A DNA stretch of 6,292 nucleotides from Brevundimonas sp. UBA4609 (lineage in GTDB: Bacteria; Pseudomonadota; Alphaproteobacteria; Caulobacterales; Caulobacteraceae): NCBI GenBank assembly GCA_002386585.1, contig DGIZ01000134.1:1-6292 (forward strand), written 5' to 3'. Under the pieces are notes generated by a model that was not told the DNA's origin, made no database searches, and saw nothing but the letters and a program-made list of their open reading frames with translations. The position numbers and the translations under genes are program-made. Of this stretch, positions 1 to 6,292 are shown piece after piece; position 1 is the stretch's first letter, and every line of letters starts with the position of its first letter.

Positions 1-951
1 GGCGCGGCGAACAGCCACGTCCTGGATCGCAGCCGCCTGCGCGGCATTCGGCGGCGGCGCCGTGTTCAGGCTGGCCAGAGGCGCGGCGTTGAGGGCGTTC
101 TGGTCGGCCAACTGGCCAAAGTCCTGGAACAGCAGCACCCGCACATAGTCGATGGCCGTGCGGTCGCTGTAGAGCTTGACCCGCCAGGAGCCGTCAACCC
201 CCTTCGCCACCACGCCGACCGGGAGGCCGCGCGGGAAGCCGCCGCCGTCGCCTGAAGTCAGGATGCGGTCGCCGTCCTGCACCGCCCCCTGGCCCCGCAC
301 ATAGTCCAGGCGCGGGCTGCGGCTGCCGTCGCCGGTCAGCATGGCGCGGGCGTCCGTGCGCTCGACCATGACCGGAATGCGCGAGGCCACGTCGGTCAGC
401 AACACCATGCGGCTGTGCACGCCGGAAACGCCCGAGATGCGGCCGACGACGCCGTGCTCGCTCAGCACCGGATTGCCGACACGCACGCCCTTGCCAGCGC
501 CGACGTTCAGCAGGCGCGACCGGGCGAACGGACCGCGCACGTCGGTGATGGCGCGACCGGCCGTCATGGCGATGGGCGGCTCGGTCTGAAGGCCCAACAG
601 TTGTTCGTAGCGGGCGTTCAGATTCTTCAGCGCCATGGCGTCGTCCCGCCAGGCGCTCATCTCCGCCAGTTCGCGACGCAGGCGACGGTTCTCCGACACG
701 GCGAAGAAGTAGCCTTTGACGTAATCGACGGCGTCGCCGGTCCAGCGCACCGGAGCGGCCAGGACGCCGCCCGTGGTTCCTGCGGCGGTGTCAAACGCGG
801 CCTGCGCCGGCTGAAGGTCATCCGCGCCCGGCTGTGGTCGATCGGCGAGCAGAAGCATGATCGCAGCGACGATGCCGCCGACGACCATGACCGCGGCCGT
901 CCAGGCCAGCGGCACCTTCAGATTCTCGAACGGTCCGTCGCGAAACGCCAC
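1..951 (-). CDS. mreC: Rod shape-determining protein MreC (C-terminal end outside window)
   Basis: MreC is the bitopic inner-membrane protein whose periplasmic part scaffolds the elongasome (MreB, MreD, RodA, PBP2) for lateral wall growth. The window holds 317 codons with no stop, so the C-terminus lies beyond position 1. The start is GTG at 951-949, chosen because AGGAAGG (964-958) sits six bases upstream and an in-frame stop lies at 975-973. The protein begins MAFRDGPFEN, followed by a single membrane segment at about residues 16-36, a charged, probably coiled-coil stretch at about 80-122 that normally drives dimerisation, then the beta-rich MreC core. Core signatures are visible: LNVGAGKGVRVGNPVL near 148-163, GVVGRISGV near 167-175, and GDRILTSGDGGGFPRGLPVG near 227-246. 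From about residue 285 the sequence becomes Ala/Pro/Asn-rich, a low-complexity tail common in alphaproteobacterial MreC. It lies downstream of mreB on the same strand, the standard mreBC order. Confidence 0.95.
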   Translation of the reverse strand, partial: MAFRDGPFENLKVPLAWTAAVMVVGGIVAAIMLLLADRPQPGADDLQPAQAAFDTAAGTTGGVLAAPVRWTGDAVDYVKGYFFAVSENRRLRRELAEMSAWRDDAMALKNLNARYEQLLGLQTEPPIAMTAGRAITDVRGPFARSRLLNVGAGKGVRVGNPVLSEHGVVGRISGVSGVHSRMVLLTDVASRIPVMVERTDARAMLTGDGSRSPRLDYVRGQGAVQDGDRILTSGDGGGFPRGLPVGVVAKGVDGSWRVKLYSDRTAIDYVRVLLFQDFGQLADQNALNAAPLASLNTAPPPNAAQAAAIQDVAVRRA

Positions 952-957
952 GGCCAG

Positions 958-964
958 CCTTCCT
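958..964 (-). promoter_or_regulatory. mreC ribosome binding site
   Basis: AGGAAGG read on the minus strand, six bases before the GTG at 951-949. It decides the mreC start, since no ATG is available in this frame near the N-terminus and the reading frame is closed by TAA at 975-973. Confidence 0.75.
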
Positions 965-979
965 GCTAGAGCTTAGAAA

Positions 980-1013
980 TCGGCGGACCGAGGCCCGCCG
1001 ACGGTGCGGGCCT
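980..1013 (-). promoter_or_regulatory. Mutually exclusive hairpins between mreB and mreC (attenuator-like)
   Basis: Reading the transcript (minus strand), the first stem pairs AGGCCCGC (1013-1006) with GCGGGCCT (998-991), eight perfect pairs around a 7-base loop. A second stem pairs TCGGCGG (1001-995) with CCGCCGA (986-980), seven perfect pairs around an 8-base loop, and is followed directly by TTTCT. The two stems share bases 995-998, so only one can form at a time. The second has the form of a weak intrinsic terminator and the first would preclude it. What is seen is the complementarity; the inference is partial termination or RNA processing that lets the abundant MreB be made in excess over MreC. 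The rest of the gap (952-1069) holds only the mreC ribosome binding site as far as I can see. Confidence 0.45.
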
Positions 1014-1069
1014 GTCGCTGAAACCGCCCCCTCTTCAGGATTGCGGCGCCGACGACAGGCCGATCAGCC

Positions 1070-2119
<1,050 letters not shown>

Positions 2120-2124
2120 TTACC

Positions 2125-2153
2125 GCTTTAGTTCGGGCCTGCAAGGGCGTGAA
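2125..2153 (-). promoter_or_regulatory. Candidate mreB promoter, sigma-73-like
   Basis: On the minus strand TTCACGC (2153-2147), 14 bases, then ACTAAAGC (2132-2125) resembles the Caulobacter housekeeping consensus TTGACGS-N10-14-GCTANAWC, with one mismatch in the -35 and two in the -10. Transcription would start near 2118, leaving a leader of only about 8 bases, which fits the missing Shine-Dalgarno before mreB. This is a pattern match by eye. The rest of the GST-mreB gap (2154-2304) shows no further gene or clear structure. Confidence 0.4.
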
Positions 2154-2304
2154 TTTCATTCGTCCGCTGTGGCGACGCCCTACCCCCGCTTCACGCTGAC
2201 CGCAAAGCTGTCCTGACCGTCTTCGCCGAGCCGACTACAGGCCCGTTTGCCCTCATGCCGCAGGGATTGCAAGCGCCTATGACTTCTCGATCACAGGCTT
2301 GTCA

Positions 2305-2328
2305 CGGCAAGGCTTGAAAGCCTTGCCG
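2305..2328. terminator. Perfect 10-bp hairpin downstream of the GST gene
   Basis: CGGCAAGGCT (2305-2314) and AGCCTTGCCG (2319-2328) are exact reverse complements around the 4-base loop TGAA. It lies 36 bases past the GST stop and about 195 bases before the mreB start. No T-run follows on either strand, so if it terminates it does so through the stem alone or as an mRNA 3'-end stabiliser. It probably separates the VTT-GST unit from mreB. Confidence 0.6.
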
Positions 2329-2341
2329 GTCAAGCTTTCCA

Positions 2342-2357
2342 GCCCCGCTTGCGGGGC
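2342..2357 (-). terminator. GC-rich hairpin just after the GST stop
   Basis: GCCCCGC (2342-2348) and GCGGGGC (2351-2357) are exact reverse complements around TT; with a 4-base loop the stem is six GC pairs. It begins seven bases after the GST stop codon (2367-2365) and is the first of two tandem hairpins, the second at 2305-2328. The position suggests transcription termination of the VTT-GST unit, although the following TGGAAAGCTT is not a true T-tract. Confidence 0.6.
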
Positions 2358-2364
2358 GTTCGGA

Positions 2365-2982
2365 TCAGACGGCCGGAATACCCTCGGCATGGAGCACGCG
2401 CTGCACGGCCGGGCGCGACTGAACAAGGTCCAGATGAGCGTTGAGCTTCGGGAAACGGGTCTTGTCCAACAGCCCCGCCTGGCGCGCCCAGCGGGTGAAA
2501 ACCATCAGATAACCGTCCGCCATCGAATGATCTTCGCCCATGACCCAGGGACCGGCCAGCAGATGATTCTCGGCCAGGTCGTACTTCTCCAGCGCGACCT
2601 TGACGGCCTCGTCCCTGGCCTCGCCTTCGAGCGGCGGTTTGGAGAACAGCGCCTTGCCGATGGCCGGGTGCAGCGAGGACGCCAGCCAGCCGTTGAAAGC
2701 CTGCAGTCGCGCGAATTCGAACGGATTATCCAGGTCGGCCAGTTGAGCGTGCGGATGCGTCTGGGCGACATAGGCCAGGATGGCGGCGTTCTGGGTGATC
2801 ACGCCCTCGGAGGTCTGGAGCGCCGGGGTCACGCCCGCCGGGTTGATCGCCAGATACTCCGGCGTCCGCTGCTGGCCGGCGCGCAGGTCGATCTTCTCGA
2901 TCGCATAATCCGCGCCCGCCTCTTCCAGGCCGATATGCGAGGCGACAGCACAGGCGCCGGGGGAATAGTAGAGCTTCAGCAT
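2365..2982 (-). CDS. Glutathione S-transferase, beta-class-like
   Basis: This is a cytoplasmic GST-fold protein of 205 residues, the usual length. The thioredoxin-like N-terminal domain (about 1-80) opens MLKLYYSPGACAVASHI, where Cys11 matches the mixed-disulfide cysteine (Cys10) of beta-class enzymes. NPAGVTPAL (47-55) carries the conserved cis-proline (P53) that contacts the glutathione backbone. TQNAAIL (63-69) occupies the gamma-glutamyl-binding site, with Gln-Asn where beta-class enzymes usually have Glu plus a small residue. The all-helical C-terminal domain (about 87-205) has the N-capping box SMAD (153-156). By alignment in memory, His105 is kept but the neighbouring lysine of the Proteus enzyme is proline here. 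The start ATG has GGAGA (2993-2989) six bases upstream. The gene follows the VTT gene by 13 bases, indicating co-transcription. It probably conjugates or reduces electrophiles with glutathione; the substrate cannot be inferred. Confidence 0.9.
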   Translation of the reverse strand: MLKLYYSPGACAVASHIGLEEAGADYAIEKIDLRAGQQRTPEYLAINPAGVTPALQTSEGVITQNAAILAYVAQTHPHAQLADLDNPFEFARLQAFNGWLASSLHPAIGKALFSKPPLEGEARDEAVKVALEKYDLAENHLLAGPWVMGEDHSMADGYLMVFTRWARQAGLLDKTRFPKLNAHLDLVQSRPAVQRVLHAEGIPAV

Positions 2983-2995
2983 GGTCGTTCTCCGA

Positions 2996-3718
2996 TCAAT
3001 CGACTGACAGATTGCGTGCGGCCTCGCGGCGCTTCACCCACTCGCGCACCGCCAGCATCAATACAAGCCAAACGCCTGCGACGGCCGCCAGGATCACCGA
3101 GGTCCACACGCCGTCGCCGCTGACCGCCGCCATGAAGGAGCCTCCGAAGAAGGCCACCAGAGCCGTCTTGGGCAACACCCCCAGGGCGCATCCCGCCAGA
3201 TAGGCCGGGAATGAAGCGCGCACCGCCCCGAACGCCATGTTCACGACGATGAAGGGCGCCGAGGGCACGTTGCGGATGATGAAGCTGGCCGAAAAGGCGT
3301 TGCGGCCGACAAACCGGCGGATGCGCTCCACCGTCCCGCCGCCGTAGCGTTCCAGCGTGCGCGCGGTCGGTCCGCGCCCAAGCCAATAGGTCACGGCCGC
3401 CGAGGCGATAGTGGCGATCCAGCTGTAGAGGAAGCCGAACCACGGGCCGAAAGCCACCACGCAGGCGGCGATCAGCAGGAACTGCGGCACGCCGATGAAA
3501 GCGGACAGGGTGAAGACCACGACCGCCGCAACCAGGCCCCACGGGCCGATGCGATAACCCGCCAGCCAGTCTTCCAGCCGGTCCTCTGCGCCCAGCGCCA
3601 ACTGGGTCTTGCCCAAGGCGAACAGAGCGATGATTCCCCCCAGCAGCAGCAGGGTGACGGCCAGGGTTCGCCACCGTCTGGCCTCCATGTTCAGCAGGAA
3701 ATCGACGACGCGCCGCAT
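2996..3718 (-). CDS. VTT/DedA-like (TVP38/TMEM64-type) inner-membrane protein
   Basis: This is an integral membrane protein of 240 residues from the ATG at 3718. Hydrophobic segments lie near 18-36, 61-90, 92-114, 155-185 and 204-225. Signature parts of the VTT (SNARE-associated/DedA) domain are visible: SAFIGVPQFLLIAACVVAFG (72-91) leading into GPWFGFLYS, an amphipathic linker rich in Arg (116-140), and RNVPSAPFIVVN (149-160), matching the R-x-x-P...P...N signature. Some members of this superfamily act as lipid scramblases or undecaprenyl-phosphate flippases, but assignment below family level is not possible here. A longer form from GTG at 3760 (254 residues) is open, but its extra 14 codons have A/T-rich third positions unlike the gene, lack a ribosome binding site and overlap an inverted repeat, so I prefer the ATG, although it too has no clear Shine-Dalgarno. 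The C-terminus is basic (about 225-236), consistent with a cytoplasmic end. The GST gene follows 13 bases later. Confidence 0.82.
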   Translation of the reverse strand: MRRVVDFLLNMEARRWRTLAVTLLLLGGIIALFALGKTQLALGAEDRLEDWLAGYRIGPWGLVAAVVVFTLSAFIGVPQFLLIAACVVAFGPWFGFLYSWIATIASAAVTYWLGRGPTARTLERYGGGTVERIRRFVGRNAFSASFIIRNVPSAPFIVVNMAFGAVRASFPAYLAGCALGVLPKTALVAFFGGSFMAAVSGDGVWTSVILAAVAGVWLVLMLAVREWVKRREAARNLSVD

Positions 3719-3720
3719 AA

Positions 3721-5046
<1,326 letters not shown>

Positions 5047-5057
5047 GAGGCCCTAAG

Positions 5058-5079
5058 CCCTCCCCCTCGATGGGGAGGG
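5058..5079. terminator. Shared hairpin terminator between convergent genes
   Basis: CCCTCCCC (5058-5065) and GGGGAGGG (5072-5079) pair perfectly over eight bases around the loop CTCGAT. It starts 12 bases after the aminotransferase stop and lies 20 bases beyond the end of the convergent minus-strand gene, so it can serve both directions. There is no T-run. From memory, similar CCCTCCCC-loop-GGGGAGGG units occur repeatedly between genes in Caulobacteraceae, so it may belong to a dispersed intergenic repeat family. Confidence 0.65.
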
Positions 5080-5099
5080 TCATGGGCCGTCCAATGGAC

Positions 5100-5552
5100 C
5101 TAATGAATCGGCGCCGGCGGCAACACCAGGGTCGGCGCCAGCTTCAGCACGAACCCGAGGCACCATTCCGTCGCCCCGGCGGAGTTGTCTATCTCGGCGT
5201 CCAGGCGGCGGGTCAGGCGGCAGGCGGCGTCGGGAGCGTGATCCGCATCGGGGCCCGCATAGAGGACCACCGGCCCGACCGGCAACGAACCCTGGCGATA
5301 GGCCATGTTCAGCAAACCGGAAGACTGGATCATGATCTCGTCGAGGGGAGGATGCGGCTGGTCCGGGTCGACTTCATCCGCCTCCGCATCCGAGGCGGAA
5401 CCCAACAAGGCCTTCACCTGCGCCTCGACCGCGTCCGGGTTCAGGCGAAACACCTCGGCTGTCAGGGCGTCTCCGGGCGAGGCGGGCATGGTGAAACGCG
5501 GCGCATCCTGCATGGCGAGGATCGCTCCGGCCAGCAGGACGCCCGCCAGCAT
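5100..5552 (-). CDS. Small exported protein of unknown function
   Basis: I do not recognise this 150-residue protein. It starts with a hydrophobic stretch (MLAGVLLAGAILA, 1-13) that looks like a short signal peptide with a possible cut after Ala13, although it lacks the usual positive residues at the front. The rest is soluble: an acidic linker (about 52-72, Asp/Glu/Pro-rich), a middle part with IMIQSSGLLNMAYRQGSL (73-90), and two cysteines (111 and 131) that could form a disulfide in the periplasm. The C-terminus is hydrophobic and proline-rich (134-148). The ATG at 5552-5550 overlaps the TGA stop of the prenyl synthase as TGATG, a classic translational-coupling arrangement, and I use it as the start. 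A longer form from GTG at 5606 would add 18 Arg-rich residues, supplying a basic signal-peptide front, but would overlap the upstream gene by 55 bases and shows no ribosome binding site. Confidence 0.65.
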   Translation of the reverse strand: MLAGVLLAGAILAMQDAPRFTMPASPGDALTAEVFRLNPDAVEAQVKALLGSASDAEADEVDPDQPHPPLDEIMIQSSGLLNMAYRQGSLPVGPVVLYAGPDADHAPDAACRLTRRLDAEIDNSAGATEWCLGFVLKLAPTLVLPPAPIH

Positions 5553-6292
5553 CAGGTCGCCCGGCTGACGGCGAAGTCGGCCAGGGCCTCGAGCGCCGCG
5601 CGCCACGGCCCGGCGGGCAGGACCTGCAAGGCCGCCTTGGCCCGGTCGGCGTAGTCGCCGGCCGTATCCAGCGTGGCGGCGACGGCGCCGCTGCCGATGA
5701 TCAGTTCGCGGGCGCGGTCGAAATCCTCGGGCTTGCGGTCGCCCTTGGTGATGACACGATCCCAGAACAGATCTTCTGTCCCCTTGGTGCGCTGAACGGC
5801 CAGCAGCAGCGGCAGGGTGGCCTTGCCCTCGTTGAAGTCGTCCCCGGCGTTCTTGCCCAGGGTCTCGGTCGCGCCGCCATAGTCCAGCGCGTCATCCGCC
5901 AGCTGGAAGGCGATGCCCAGGGCCATGCCGTAGTCACGCAGGGCCGCAACCTGTTCATCCGTCGCGCCCGCGCCGACCGCGCCCGATTCGGCGGCCGCGG
6001 CGAACAGCTCGGCCGTCTTGGCGCGGATGATCTGCAGATAGGTGTCCAGGTCCAGGTTCAGATCGTGGGCGCGCGTCAGCTGCAGCACCTCGCCCTCGGC
6101 GATCACGGCCGACGCTGTGGCCAGAATGCCCAGCGCGCGCAGGGAATCCGTCTCGACCATCAGTTCGAAGGCGCGCGCGAACAGGAAGTCGCCGACCAGC
6201 ACCGACGAGGCCGCGCCCCAGATCAGGTGCGCCGCGACCTTGCCCCGGCGCATTTCCGAGCCGTCGACGATGTCGTCATGCAGCAGGGTGGC
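5552..6292 (-). CDS. ispB: Long-chain polyprenyl (octa/decaprenyl) diphosphate synthase (N-terminal end outside window)
   Basis: This is an all-trans prenyltransferase that condenses isopentenyl diphosphate onto an allylic diphosphate, most likely building the ubiquinone side chain. The window holds the last 246 residues; roughly 80-100 N-terminal residues are missing, and the frame stays open to the right edge. The first Asp-rich motif is at the edge, ATLLHDDIVDGSEMRRG (first Asp codon 6277-6275), and the second is FQLADDALDYGG (DDALD near visible residues 133-137), followed by GDDFNEGKATLPLL. Both bind diphosphate through magnesium. The fifth residue before the first motif is alanine, as in IspB, rather than the bulky aromatic residue of short-chain enzymes, which supports a long-chain product; C8, C9 and C10 cannot be separated by eye. 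The Met encoded at 6253 lies inside the fold and is not the start. The stop overlaps the next gene's ATG by one base. Confidence 0.93.
   Translation of the reverse strand, partial: ATLLHDDIVDGSEMRRGKVAAHLIWGAASSVLVGDFLFARAFELMVETDSLRALGILATASAVIAEGEVLQLTRAHDLNLDLDTYLQIIRAKTAELFAAAAESGAVGAGATDEQVAALRDYGMALGIAFQLADDALDYGGATETLGKNAGDDFNEGKATLPLLLAVQRTKGTEDLFWDRVITKGDRKPEDFDRARELIIGSGAVAATLDTAGDYADRAKAALQVLPAGPWRAALEALADFAVSRAT

Noticed and set aside
415..969. A 184-codon plus-strand open frame opposite mreC
   Set aside because: The minus strand encodes clear MreC motifs throughout; the plus-strand product has the composition of a shadow frame and no family features.
2299..3123. A 274-codon plus-strand open frame opposite the GST gene
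   Set aside because: It crosses the terminator hairpins and the GST-VTT junction and has a shadow-type composition; the GST on the other strand is clear.
5070..5654. A 194-codon plus-strand open frame opposite the small exported protein
   Set aside because: It begins inside the terminator hairpin and extends into the prenyl synthase gene; there is no motif and the composition is Gly/Arg/His-rich as in other shadows.

Overview
The window is GC-rich, compact alphaproteobacterial chromosome, most likely from Caulobacterales (Caulobacter/Brevundimonas relatives). This rests on GC-biased third codon positions, an MreB that I recall as nearly identical to the Caulobacter protein over most of its length, and possible promoters resembling the Caulobacter housekeeping sigma-73 consensus. 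The assignment comes from memory of these families, not from a search. I see no mobile element, tRNA, rRNA, CRISPR array or sign of recent transfer.

Layout. Positions 1-951 (minus) hold most of mreC, cut by the left edge. A 118-base gap with two mutually exclusive hairpins separates it from mreB (1070-2110, minus), so mreB-mreC is the start of the cell-shape (rod complex) operon. Upstream of mreB is a 254-base gap with a candidate promoter close to the mreB ATG and, at its far end, two tandem hairpins that probably end the preceding transcription unit. That unit (minus) is a VTT/DedA-like membrane protein (2996-3718) followed 13 bases later by a beta-class-like glutathione S-transferase (2365-2982). 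A short divergent promoter region (3719-3840) with a 17-base inverted repeat separates it from a plus-strand class I PLP aminotransferase (3841-5046, aspartate aminotransferase type). The aminotransferase ends at a GC-rich hairpin shared with a convergent minus-strand pair: a long-chain polyprenyl diphosphate synthase (5552-6292, N-terminus outside the window) and, overlapping its stop codon by one base, a small exported protein of unknown function (5100-5552).

How the genes work together. MreB and MreC are the cytoplasmic filament and the periplasmic scaffold of the elongation machinery. The polyprenyl synthase probably makes the ubiquinone side chain. The aminotransferase links aspartate and glutamate to central metabolism. 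The VTT protein and GST look co-transcribed, but their joint role cannot be read from the sequence. These are mostly ordinary core genes and I found no convincing undescribed system. The points most worth checking are regulatory: the competing hairpins between mreB and mreC, a possibly near-leaderless mreB transcript, the inverted repeat in the divergent region, and the uncharacterised exported protein coupled to the prenyl synthase.
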